The position numbers and the translations under genes are program-made. The notes beneath the pieces are model-generated. The model was not told where the DNA came from. It saw only the letters and a program-made list of their open reading frames with translations, and searched no databases. Source: JAJFHI01 sp050633705 (GTDB lineage Bacteria; Pseudomonadota; Alphaproteobacteria; Rhizobiales; Hyphomicrobiaceae). From it: a stretch of 64,000 bases of DNA. The first letter of the stretch is position 1; each line of letters opens with the position of its first letter. The stretch spans positions 368,006-432,005 of the forward strand of contig JBOEGZ010000007.1 in the NCBI GenBank assembly GCA_050633705.1, read 5' to 3'. Positions 24,399 through 32,917 of the stretch are shown in pieces.

Positions 24399-26147
24399 TT
24401 AATCTCTGCCCGTTTCTGCGGGGCGTTTGCGCAAGTCATTTGGAAAAAATTTGATGACGCTCATCAACGGGTTTGAGGCGGCTTGGCCTAATCCGCAAAT
24501 AGAAGCGTCACGCATTACTTGTGCGAGGTCGTCCAAAAGATCATTGTCCCATTTGGGCTTCTGCATCAGTTGCACGGCTTTTTCCGTGCCGTTACGGCAT
24601 GGTGTGCATTGCCCGCAGCTTTCATCTTTGAAGAACCGCATGATATTGAGGGCAACGTCTTTCATATTGTCGACCTCAGATAGAATGACGACGGCATGAG
24701 AACCAACAAAACACCCATGCTCTTCCAGTCTGCCGAAATCGAGCGGGATGTCGGCCATTGAAGCTGGCAGGATGCCACCAGAGGCACCACCCGGCAGATA
24801 CCCTTTGAAGGTTTCTCCTTCAGCCATTCCGCCGCATTCTTTGATGAGGTCTTCGGCTGTTGAACCGGCAGCTGTCAATACGACGCCAGGTTTCTTCACG
24901 CGACCAGAGACGGAATAAGAACGCAGTCCCTTGGCACCATTGATGCCTTGGTCGGCAAACCAAACCGCACCCTTTTCAAGGATCTTGGGAACCCAATAGA
25001 GTGTCTCAATATTGTTGACGAGCGTTGGTTTGTTAAAAATTCCGACTTCGGCAACATAAGGAGGGCGGTGTCGAGGTAGGCCACGCTTGCCCTCGATGGA
25101 TTCGATCATGCCACTTTCTTCACCGCAGATATAAGCACCGGCACCACGACGGATATGGATCTTCGTGTGTGCTGAAAGTCCTGCGTTCTCAATATTGGCA
25201 ATCTCTTTTTCAAGAATATGCAAAACCGCTGGGTACTCGTCGCGCATGTAAATATAGACGTCCGATGCTTCGACAACCCAGGCACCAATCAACATTCCTT
25301 CGATGAATTGATGCGGATTAGTTTCTAAGTAATAACGGTCTTTAAAGGTGCCGGGTTCGCCTTCATCACCGTTGACAGCCATCAGGCGAGGGCCTTCGTA
25401 ACCTCTGACGAAGCCCCACTTTTTTCCGGTAGGGAATCCTGCACCTCCAAGCCCTCGCAAGCCACCATCTGAGAGTGTTTCGATTAACTCTTCGACTTTG
25501 TGTTCACCAATCAGGCAGCTTTGTAAGACAGAATACCCGCCATTGCTGCGATAGTCGTCAAATGAGGTGTAGTCAGGAATGGTTGGATGGCGTTCGCCAG
25601 ATTCAACAATTGCTGCAACTTTTTTCGGTGTGGCTTCATCAACATGGTGATGTCCGATTTCGCAAACTGGCGCTGATTGACACCGGCCCATACATGGCGC
25701 GCGCAAAACACGCACATCTTTGCCGTGTTTGCCTTCCAGTTCTTCCAACAGCTCTTCGCAGCCCGCCATCATGCAAGACAGGCTATCGCAAACGCGAATT
25801 GTTGTGGCGGCAGGACGGGGCTCATCGTCGGCAATAATATCAAAGTGCGCGTAGAAACTTGCGACCTCATAAACTTCGGCCATGGAGATACGCATTAACC
25901 CGGCTAAGCCCTGCAAGAGGCCGGCTGGTAAGCAACCTTCGGCGTCTTGAATTTTATGGAGGTACTCGATGAGAAGGGCGCGCTCGTAAGGGCCGTCACC
26001 TACCAATTCGCGGGCACGGGCTGTCTCATCGGCTTTCAGCAATCGACCCTTTGGAAACATGAGAGCATTTCGCCGTCCACCGCCGCCTCTTCGCCCATTG
26101 CCAGGTCTTTTTTTTCGGCCGTCTGCATCGTCTGACATGTCGTTCAT
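24399..26147 (-). CDS. NAD-dependent formate dehydrogenase, fused gamma-beta (FdsG-FdsB) subunit
   Basis: A 582-residue NuoE-NuoF fusion. After a basic Gly/Arg-rich head (GRKKRPGNGRRGGGGRRN), residues 40-190 form the NuoE/FdsG part with [2Fe-2S] ligands C120, C125, C152 and C156. The NuoF/FdsB part follows: FMN/NAD site GLRGLGGAGFPTGKKW and VNGDEGEPGTFKDR, then the [4Fe-4S] motif ESCGQCTPCRNGT with a last Cys in ASICGLGQ. It passes electrons from FdsA to NAD+. In many relatives FdsG and FdsB are separate genes; the fusion and the unusual basic head are notable. Divergent from fhs. Confidence 0.93.
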   Translation of the reverse strand: MNDMSDDADGRKKRPGNGRRGGGGRRNALMFPKGRLLKADETARARELVGDGPYERALLIEYLHKIQDAEGCLPAGLLQGLAGLMRISMAEVYEVASFYAHFDIIADDEPRPAATTIRVCDSLSCMMAGCEELLEELEGKHGKDVRVLRAPCMGRCQSAPVCEIGHHHVDEATPKKVAAIVESGERHPTIPDYTSFDDYRSNGGYSVLQSCLIGEHKVEELIETLSDGGLRGLGGAGFPTGKKWGFVRGYEGPRLMAVNGDEGEPGTFKDRYYLETNPHQFIEGMLIGAWVVEASDVYIYMRDEYPAVLHILEKEIANIENAGLSAHTKIHIRRGAGAYICGEESGMIESIEGKRGLPRHRPPYVAEVGIFNKPTLVNNIETLYWVPKILEKGAVWFADQGINGAKGLRSYSVSGRVKKPGVVLTAAGSTAEDLIKECGGMAEGETFKGYLPGGASGGILPASMADIPLDFGRLEEHGCFVGSHAVVILSEVDNMKDVALNIMRFFKDESCGQCTPCRNGTEKAVQLMQKPKWDNDLLDDLAQVMRDASICGLGQAASNPLMSVIKFFPNDLRKRPAETGRD

Positions 26148-26619
26148 TTTGGGATTCCGCTATAATCCCGCCCATTCAGTGCACTGCTTATGCAGGACAT
26201 CGCAACTAGGTGAAGTAGGGTGGATCTGTTAAACTTTCGAAGCATCGACTTTAGACCAACCTCATCTCAAGTGTCGAGCGGTTCTCGTGCGCCAAATAGG
26301 TGCGATGCCAAACGACGATGCCAGGTCGGATGTTTTTCAGAATTTGATGCGCCACTTGTCAGCGAATTTTATACCGAATGGTGATTGATGCCTGCTGCCG
26401 GATGGGATTTCGCAAATCGATATTGCTTTTTAAAACAGTGACATAGGAAATTTTTTGGGGCATCTGGACATTTCTGACTTGAGGCAAAGGTGTAAAAAAT
26501 GCGAACAAGCTTGATGTTCAGCAGATGAAAATAGAATTCAGTCTGAAACTTGCGATTAGATATTTTTTGGATTGAACAATAACAATAAAACGAAAACCAA
26601 TTCGGATGAAGGAGCTGCA
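26148..26619. other. Divergent intergenic region, 472 nt
   Basis: The control region between the formate dehydrogenase operon and fhs. The fhs-proximal half is AT-rich. I recognise no known riboswitch, terminator or consensus promoter here; a formate- or C1-responsive regulator would be expected to bind it. Confidence 0.5.
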
Positions 26620-28296
26620 ATGAGCGTTCAATCAGATATCGAAATTGCCCGCCAAGCCAACAAGAAACCCATCGGTGAAGTTGGTGCAAAAATAGATATC
26701 CCGCACGACGCTCTGATGCAGTACGGGCCGCACAAAGCAAAAGTTTCTGCTGAATTCATCGAAAAGCAGAAAGATCGCAAGGATGGCAAACTCATTCTCG
26801 TGACAGCGGTCAATCCGACAGCCGCTGGCGAGGGTAAAACAACAACGACTGTTGGTTTGGGCGACGGTCTCAACCGTTTGGGCAAAAAAGCGGTGATGTG
26901 TCTGCGTGAACCGTCGTTGGGTCCATGTTTTGGCATGAAAGGCGGCGCAGCTGGTGGTGGCCATGCGCAGGTCGTGCCAATGGAAGACATCAATCTCCAT
27001 TTCACAGGTGATTTCCACGCGATTACGTCGGCGCATTCCTTGCTGGCGGCAATGATCGACAACCATATCTATTGGGGTAACAAACTCGAAATTGACTCCC
27101 GTCGCGTGGCACTGCGTCGTGTCGTTGACATGAATGACCGTGCTCTCAGAAAGATCACGAATTCATTGGGCGGTGTTGCCAATGGTTTTCCTCGTGAAGA
27201 TGGTTTCGATATCACTGTTGCATCAGAAGTAATGGCAATCTTGTGCCTGTCGATGGATTTGAAAGATCTCGAGCGTCGACTGGGCAATATTGTAATTGGT
27301 TACAAACGCGATAAGACGCCGGTTCGAGCCCGCGAAATCGATGCGCATGGTGCGATGACAGTCTTGCTGAAGGACGCGCTTATGCCAAACCTTGTGCAAA
27401 CATTGGAAAACAATCCGGCGTTCCTGCATGGTGGCCCTTTTGCAAACATTGCTCATGGTTGCAATTCCGTTTTGGCAACGAAGACGGCGTTGAAGTTGGC
27501 TGACTATGTCATCACAGAAGCAGGTTTTGGGGCAGACTTGGGTGCCGAGAAATTCTTCGACATTAAGTGCCGTAAGGCCGGCCTAAAACCCGATGCTGTT
27601 GTTATTGTTGCGACTGTCCGCGCGTTAAAGATGCATGGCGGCGTTGGCAAGGACGACCTTGCGACAGAGAATGCATCGGCTGTAGCGCAGGGATGTGAAA
27701 ACCTGCTGCGCCATATAGACAATATCAAAAAGTTTGGTGTTCAACCGATTGTGGCGATTAATAAGTTCATTACTGATACCAATGACGAAGTTGGCGAAGT
27801 GATGAAAGCAGCTGAAGGCGCCGGGACGCAAGCATTTGTTTGCACGCATTGGTCAGACGGAGGCGCTGGAACAGAAGATTTAGCCCGTCACGTCGCTGAA
27901 ATTGCCGATAGTGGCCAGTCAGCCTTTAAGCCTCTTTATCCCGATGACATGAGCCTGCGCGAAAAAGTTCGCACGATCGCAACTGAGATCTATGGTGCTG
28001 ACGACATCAACTGTGACGCATCGGTTGAGACCAAGTTTAAGGAACTGGAAAAAAGTGGTTTCGGTAATTTGCCGGTCTGTATGGCAAAAACACAGTATTC
28101 GTTTTCAACGGATCCAAAATTACTCGGCGCGCCGACCGGGCATACAGTGACGGTGCGGGAATTGCGCTTGTCAGCCGGAGCTGAGTTCGTGGTCGTCGTC
28201 ACTGGTGACATTATGACAATGCCAGGTCTGCCAAGAGTTCCGGCTGCCAATTCAATTTGTCTTGGTGAAAACGGTCAGATCGAAGGTTTATTCTAG
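26620..28296 (+). CDS. fhs: Formate-tetrahydrofolate ligase
   Basis: A 558-residue enzyme that makes 10-formyl-THF from formate, THF and ATP. The P-loop AAGEGKTTTTVGLGDGL and the family motifs EPSLGPCFGMKGGAAGGGHAQV and FTGDFHAI are intact, as is the C-terminal VVVTGDIMTMPGLPR. The ATG at 26620 is chosen because a perfect AAGGAG lies 5 nt upstream; the frame extends further up only through a weak TTG. With formate dehydrogenase on the other side of the shared control region, the cell can both oxidise formate and load it onto folate for purine, serine or Met synthesis. Confidence 0.97.
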   Translation: MSVQSDIEIARQANKKPIGEVGAKIDIPHDALMQYGPHKAKVSAEFIEKQKDRKDGKLILVTAVNPTAAGEGKTTTTVGLGDGLNRLGKKAVMCLREPSLGPCFGMKGGAAGGGHAQVVPMEDINLHFTGDFHAITSAHSLLAAMIDNHIYWGNKLEIDSRRVALRRVVDMNDRALRKITNSLGGVANGFPREDGFDITVASEVMAILCLSMDLKDLERRLGNIVIGYKRDKTPVRAREIDAHGAMTVLLKDALMPNLVQTLENNPAFLHGGPFANIAHGCNSVLATKTALKLADYVITEAGFGADLGAEKFFDIKCRKAGLKPDAVVIVATVRALKMHGGVGKDDLATENASAVAQGCENLLRHIDNIKKFGVQPIVAINKFITDTNDEVGEVMKAAEGAGTQAFVCTHWSDGGAGTEDLARHVAEIADSGQSAFKPLYPDDMSLREKVRTIATEIYGADDINCDASVETKFKELEKSGFGNLPVCMAKTQYSFSTDPKLLGAPTGHTVTVRELRLSAGAEFVVVVTGDIMTMPGLPRVPAANSICLGENGQIEGLF

Positions 28297-28326
28297 GGTC
28301 TATTGCTGTTGCTAAATCGACCAAAC

Positions 28327-28878
28327 TCAACTTGACGATGAATTGCCATTTTCGCCCTCTTTTGGCTTAATGCGTAGCTTTCCAACTGTCATGTTGCCGT
28401 CTTCATCGCGTCCACGAATGCGGGCTGGCTCATTTTTAAAAGCTGACTTGGCTAGGCGCTCTAGAAGTGTGGAGACAACCTTGCTGTCGCCGACAGCGGC
28501 TACGATCCAGGGGACGTTGCCTGATTGCCAATCGTCGATTTCTAACCGATCGGTTTCTTTTGTAGCCGCAGTAAGTTTCTGTTCGATTTCTTCTGACACC
28601 ATAGCCCACAACACGGCCCCGACTGGGACAGTGTTGCCGCTTTTTTTGTCGCGCGCTTCAGCAAGTGCAAACTGTCCCGTTGTAATGGCCGGGCCGACAA
28701 GCCAGCTGAGATTTTTTAGTGGCATATCGGCGTAGGGCTGCGTGCGCATCATAAGTGCCGTAACTTCCCCAAACGCTGCCGCTGCTTGTTTCGCGACATC
28801 CCGCGCTTTGTTCATCTGCTCTTCTGAAAGCATGGTTTCATTGCCAGTTTCAGAACTTGCGTCTTGATCGGTCATCAT
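28327..28878 (-). CDS. HlyC-like toxin-activating lysine acyltransferase homologue, catalytic His apparently lost
   Basis: A 183-residue protein resembling RTX-toxin acyltransferases (HlyC/CyaC). The ATG at 28878 is preferred (GAGGA 5 nt upstream) over a TTG at 28890. Matches to the family include the block LSWLVGPAITTGQFALAEA, PVGAVLWAMVSEEIEQKL and the conserved DDWQSGN with its catalytic-site Asp. The motif SPLHRNWP that carries the active His in HlyC aligns with TQPYADMP, so His is replaced by Tyr. No RTX toxin gene is adjacent. It may therefore be an inactive or repurposed acyl-carrier-binding protein. The assignment to the family is fairly firm, the function is open. Confidence 0.78.
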   Translation of the reverse strand: MMTDQDASSETGNETMLSEEQMNKARDVAKQAAAAFGEVTALMMRTQPYADMPLKNLSWLVGPAITTGQFALAEARDKKSGNTVPVGAVLWAMVSEEIEQKLTAATKETDRLEIDDWQSGNVPWIVAAVGDSKVVSTLLERLAKSAFKNEPARIRGRDEDGNMTVGKLRIKPKEGENGNSSSS

Positions 28879-29028
28879 TTCTGTCCTCAAAGCGAGCGGT
28901 CTATTTATGCAGGCTAGAACGCATATCCTATGTTCGCAGACGGTGCCAGGGTTGTTGTCTATGGTGCAAAATAAACTTTTAAATATATGCTAACAGCGTA
29001 AAGCCCGAAACCATTGGAATAGAACAAT

Positions 29029-30084
29029 ATGCTAGATATCAACGCTCAAAAAAACATTTCTTTGCAAGAGTATCTTGCGGCGTGGTCTGGAAATGATCGA
29101 GAGCGTGGCGCTGTTTTCGATACGTTGATGGCAATTACCAACGCATCTATTGAGCTGCAGGCGCTATTGGTAAAAGGCGCGTTGGCAGGCGATCTTGGTT
29201 CAGCAACTGGCTGCGTGGGCGGTGGTGATGATCAAAAAGAACTCGATCGTAGAGCCAATGACATCTTTATTGAGAATCTGGCCAAAGCACCTGTCGCAGC
29301 CGTTGCCTCTGAAGAGATGGAGCATGCGCTTGATTTAGATGATACCAATCCATTGATCGTGGCTCTCGACCCGCTAGATGGCTCGTCGAATATTGAGACC
29401 AACGTCACTGTTGGCGTGATGTTTTCGGTGTTGCCGAAACTGCAAGCGGTAAAGGGCGACGCTAACTTCTTACAGCCTGGTTCCAGGCAAGTTGCTGCTG
29501 GTATCGTTGTTTACGGACCACAGACAACATTCTTGTTGACGGTCGGGGATGGCGCTCATGTATTCACGCTAGACGGAGAAACGCGGAGCTTTTTGTGCAC
29601 GCATCCCAATGTTGCGATCCCACCGACGACGCGTGAATATGCAATTAACGACTCGAATTATTGCCAATGGGATGAGGCGGTTCGCGTCTACGTTGACGAT
29701 TGTCGGCTGGGCCGGGATGGGCCACGTATAGTTGACTTCAATATGCGCTGGGTCGGTTCGTTTGTCGCTGAAATCTCCCGTATTTTTTCTCGCGGTGGAA
29801 TTTACCTTTATCCCGGCGACAACAGAAAAGGCTATGAGAAAGGCCGTTTGCGATTAATCTATGAAGTCAATCCTGCAGCCTGGTTGATTGAGCAGGCTGG
29901 TGGGAAAGCAACAACGGGTCAAAAGCGTATTCTCGATCTGGTGCCAACGAAACTGCATGGTCGTGCGCCACTTATTTGCGGTTCTTTTGATGAAGTTGAT
30001 TACGTCTGTCGGATTTTTCAACAACCGGTTGCGCATGCAGACCGATCACCGCTGTTTAAGAAACGCAGCTTTTTTTATTTTTGA
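29029..30084 (+). CDS. fbp: Class 1 fructose-1,6-bisphosphatase
   Basis: A 351-residue FBPase that hydrolyses fructose-1,6-bisphosphate in gluconeogenesis and in the regenerative phase of the Calvin cycle. Metal and substrate motifs are GGGDDQKELDRRAND, SEEME, and the signature LDPLDGSSNIETNVTVG; the C-terminal half has SRGGIYLYPGD and RLIYEVNPAAWLIEQAGG. It is 73 nt upstream of phosphoribulokinase on the same strand, so it is the cycle-type FBPase of a cbb-like operon. Upstream of it is 138 nt with no recognisable CbbR site. Confidence 0.96.
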   Translation: MLDINAQKNISLQEYLAAWSGNDRERGAVFDTLMAITNASIELQALLVKGALAGDLGSATGCVGGGDDQKELDRRANDIFIENLAKAPVAAVASEEMEHALDLDDTNPLIVALDPLDGSSNIETNVTVGVMFSVLPKLQAVKGDANFLQPGSRQVAAGIVVYGPQTTFLLTVGDGAHVFTLDGETRSFLCTHPNVAIPPTTREYAINDSNYCQWDEAVRVYVDDCRLGRDGPRIVDFNMRWVGSFVAEISRIFSRGGIYLYPGDNRKGYEKGRLRLIYEVNPAAWLIEQAGGKATTGQKRILDLVPTKLHGRAPLICGSFDEVDYVCRIFQQPVAHADRSPLFKKRSFFYF

Positions 30085-30157
30085 GTTGCGCTAACGCTGG
30101 TAGAAAACAAGCCATTGCGACAAGAAGCTCGAAGAAGGCTCTGGAAAGTCCACCAAT

Positions 30158-31033
30158 ATGTCAGACAGATATCCAATCATTTCCGTCACCGGTTCATCTG
30201 GAGCCGGTACCACATCAATCTACAAAACGTTTGAGCAAATATTTCGGCGCGAAAACGTGACGTCTGCTTATGTGCAAGGCGATGCCTTCCATCGATATGA
30301 TCGCGACGCGATGAGCGAAAAGATTGCCGATGAAGCCGAAAAAGGCAACGCCCACTATAGCCATTTTGGCGAAGACGCAAATTTGTTCTGTGAACTTGAG
30401 CAGTTGTTTGTCGATTACGCAACGTCAGGACATGGCCGCACGCGGTATTATGCTCACGATGATGAAGAGGCACAAAGATTCGGCGTGCCATCTGGGAAAT
30501 TTACAGACTGGACGTCCCTGCCAAGTGATACCGACGTGATGCTGTATGAAGGACTGCATGGTGCTGTGGTGACAGAAAACGCCAATATCGCACAACATGC
30601 GGACTTGAAAATTGGTATTGTCCCAGTTCTCAATCTCGAGTGGATACAAAAGATCCATCGTGACAAAGATCGTCGAGGGTTTTCACCGGCTGATACTGCG
30701 GAGACAATTCTGCGTCGGATGCCAGATTATGTGAAATACATTTGCCCCCAGTTTTCCGAGACCGACATAAATTTTCAACGCGTTCCAATGGTCGATACGT
30801 CAAACCCATTTATTGCCCGCTGGATTCCTACTCCCGATGAATCGATGGTCGTCATTCGTTTCAAAAACCCTCGCCAGATTGATTGCACTTATCTGTTGAG
30901 GATGATCCACGATAGTTTCATGTCTCGGGCAAATTCCATTGTTATTCCAGGCGGCAAGCTAGATCTTGCAATGCAGTTGATATTCACGCCGATGATCATG
31001 CAACTGGTTGAGCGCCGAAGAAGAGCCCTATAA
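30158..31033 (+). CDS. prk: Phosphoribulokinase
   Basis: A 291-residue proteobacterial-type phosphoribulokinase that makes ribulose-1,5-bisphosphate, the RuBisCO substrate. The P-loop GSSGAGTTS (residues 12-20) is followed by a conserved HRYDR segment, a YYAHDDEEAQRFG region and the base-bearing YEGLHGAV. Its length is standard for the class I enzyme. It has no other metabolic role, so its presence is the strongest sign that the organism runs the Calvin cycle, although RuBisCO genes lie outside the window. Confidence 0.97.
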   Translation: MSDRYPIISVTGSSGAGTTSIYKTFEQIFRRENVTSAYVQGDAFHRYDRDAMSEKIADEAEKGNAHYSHFGEDANLFCELEQLFVDYATSGHGRTRYYAHDDEEAQRFGVPSGKFTDWTSLPSDTDVMLYEGLHGAVVTENANIAQHADLKIGIVPVLNLEWIQKIHRDKDRRGFSPADTAETILRRMPDYVKYICPQFSETDINFQRVPMVDTSNPFIARWIPTPDESMVVIRFKNPRQIDCTYLLRMIHDSFMSRANSIVIPGGKLDLAMQLIFTPMIMQLVERRRRAL

Positions 31034-31167
31034 GGAGCCTCTGTGCCACGAGGGTCACATTCGTTCCACTGGTTTTGATTAAACGCCGTTGCGTTGATTG
31101 GTGAGTTTTGCCACAACCGGGCATAGAGTTTTTCGCCCATATCCATAAATCATGGAGTTGAAGTCGA

Positions 31168-31857
31168 ATGTCCCGTCCAATTGTGATTGCGCCATCAATT
31201 CTATCTTCTGACTTTTCACGCCTTGGCGAAGAAATCCGAAGCATTGATGAAATGGGCGCCGATTGGATTCACCTCGATGTTATGGATGGACATTTTGTGC
31301 CAAACATCACCTTTGGTCCACCGATTGTAAAAATGGTTCGTCCTGCATCGAAGAAAGTTTTCGATTGCCATTTGATGATTGCACCCGTTGACCCATTCCT
31401 AAGCGACTTTGCTGATGCGGGTTGTGATATCATTACGGTTCATGCGGAAGCTGGACCCCACTTGGATCGCTCGTTGCAAGCCATTCGAACGTTGGGCAAG
31501 AAGGCTGGTGTTTCGCTCAATCCGTCAACGCCGGAAAGTGTGATCTCATACGTCCTGGATCGTTTGGATCTGATTTTGTTGATGACTGTCAATCCTGGAT
31601 TTGGCGGGCAAGCGTTTATTCCTTCTGTTCTGGAAAAAATTAAGCGTGTGAAAGAGATGGTTGGAGATCGACCGATCGATATTCAGGTCGATGGTGGTGT
31701 GACACCAGATAATGCTGGGCTTGTCGCGGCGGCTGGCGCCAATGCTCTTGTTGCTGGATCTGCTGTGTTCAAAGGTGGGACACCCAAAGACTATCGAGAA
31801 AACATTGCAGCGATCCGATCGGCTGCAGAAGCAGGGCGCACAAAGGGTACATCATGA
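31168..31857 (+). CDS. rpe: Ribulose-phosphate 3-epimerase
   Basis: A 229-residue TIM-barrel epimerase that interconverts ribulose-5-phosphate and xylulose-5-phosphate. The signatures APSILSSDFSRLGEE, HLDVMDGHFVPNITFGP, LMTVNPGFGGQ and IQVDGGV, with the metal-binding His and Asp residues, are all present. It continues the fbp-prk run and overlaps rfbD by 4 nt (ATGA). In this setting it serves RuBP regeneration. Confidence 0.97.
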   Translation: MSRPIVIAPSILSSDFSRLGEEIRSIDEMGADWIHLDVMDGHFVPNITFGPPIVKMVRPASKKVFDCHLMIAPVDPFLSDFADAGCDIITVHAEAGPHLDRSLQAIRTLGKKAGVSLNPSTPESVISYVLDRLDLILLMTVNPGFGGQAFIPSVLEKIKRVKEMVGDRPIDIQVDGGVTPDNAGLVAAAGANALVAGSAVFKGGTPKDYRENIAAIRSAAEAGRTKGTS

Positions 31858-32759
31858 CGTCTGGTCCGATTGGCGTCATCGGTGCAACCGGCCAGGTTTC
31901 AATGGCGTTGCAGAGAGCGGCTGCAAAGCGTGGTGTTGCACTCGTTGCTAAAGGTCGCCCGGATATTGATGTTTCGAATCTCGAAAGCATGACGGCGTTT
32001 TTCGAGCGCGTTTCACCTCGTATCGTGATCAATGCTGCAGCTTATACCGCCGTTGATAAGGCCGAGGCTGAGGGGCAGGAAGAAGCTTTCCAGACCAATG
32101 CCGAAGCACCAGCGCGCCTGGCGGTTTTGTGCAAAACTTACAATATTCCCCTGGTCCATATTTCAACGGATTACGTCTTCAATGGGCTTAAAGGTGCCCC
32201 CTATTCAGAAGACGATGAGATTTGTCCAGTCAATTGCTATGGTGCGTCGAAGGCCGCCGGTGAAATGGCGATCCGGGCCTCAGGCGCCCAACACGTTATT
32301 TTGCGAACGCAATGGGTTTACGGCGTTGATGGCGCGAATTTTGTAAAAACAATGCTGCGGCTTGGCGCAGAGCGTGATGAGCTGGGCGTTGTTGGGGACC
32401 AACTCGGAGCGCCGACGTCTGCTGACGATATCGCATCCGCTCTGATGGATGTTTGTGCAACATTGGATGTCAATGCACCAGCCGATCATTGGGGTACATT
32501 CCATTTTGTCAACGCCGGGATTACAAGCTGGCATGGTTTTGCAACGCTGATATTTGGACTGGCGACGCAGCTTGAATTACCAACGCCGAAACTCAAAGCC
32601 ATCACAACGCTTGAATATCCAACCCCTGCCACCCGACCACCCGCTGGAGTGTTGTCGACGGAAAAAATACAAAACGTATATGCAATCACGCCGCGTCCAT
32701 GGGAAGATGCACTCAAAAGTGCATTTCCCGAAATTGTCGAATCCATGAAGAAAGTGTGA
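31854..32759 (+). CDS. rfbD: dTDP-4-dehydrorhamnose reductase
   Basis: A 301-residue extended SDR that reduces dTDP-4-keto-L-rhamnose to dTDP-L-rhamnose, a precursor of surface polysaccharide. N-terminal NAD(P) motif GATGQVS, the conserved NAAAYTAVDKAE, STDYVFNG with the catalytic Ser/Thr, and the active-site YGASKAAGE (Tyr and Lys) are intact. It overlaps rpe by ATGA, an odd operon mate; rfbA, rfbB and rfbC are not nearby. Confidence 0.93.
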   Translation: MTSGPIGVIGATGQVSMALQRAAAKRGVALVAKGRPDIDVSNLESMTAFFERVSPRIVINAAAYTAVDKAEAEGQEEAFQTNAEAPARLAVLCKTYNIPLVHISTDYVFNGLKGAPYSEDDEICPVNCYGASKAAGEMAIRASGAQHVILRTQWVYGVDGANFVKTMLRLGAERDELGVVGDQLGAPTSADDIASALMDVCATLDVNAPADHWGTFHFVNAGITSWHGFATLIFGLATQLELPTPKLKAITTLEYPTPATRPPAGVLSTEKIQNVYAITPRPWEDALKSAFPEIVESMKKV

Positions 32760-32847
32760 GAAGACTTACTGGCGGCGTCTTTATTGGCAACTGTTTGCCT
32801 GACAGTTTCAGTCAGCACCACCAACTCACAACTGAGCACATACGCTT

Positions 32848-32883
32848 AGAGCGGTTCTTCTTTGACTATAGAAGAACCGCTCT
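32848..32883. terminator. 13-bp stem-loop between converging rfbD and aorC
   Basis: Perfect arms at 32848-32860 and 32871-32883 (AGAGCGGTTCTTC and its complement) with a 10-nt AT-rich loop. No T tract follows on either strand, so bidirectional termination or transcript-end stabilisation is likely. Confidence 0.6.
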
Positions 32884-32917
32884 CAGTTCGTGTTGGAGAA
32901 ATTTCTATTAGGACTTC

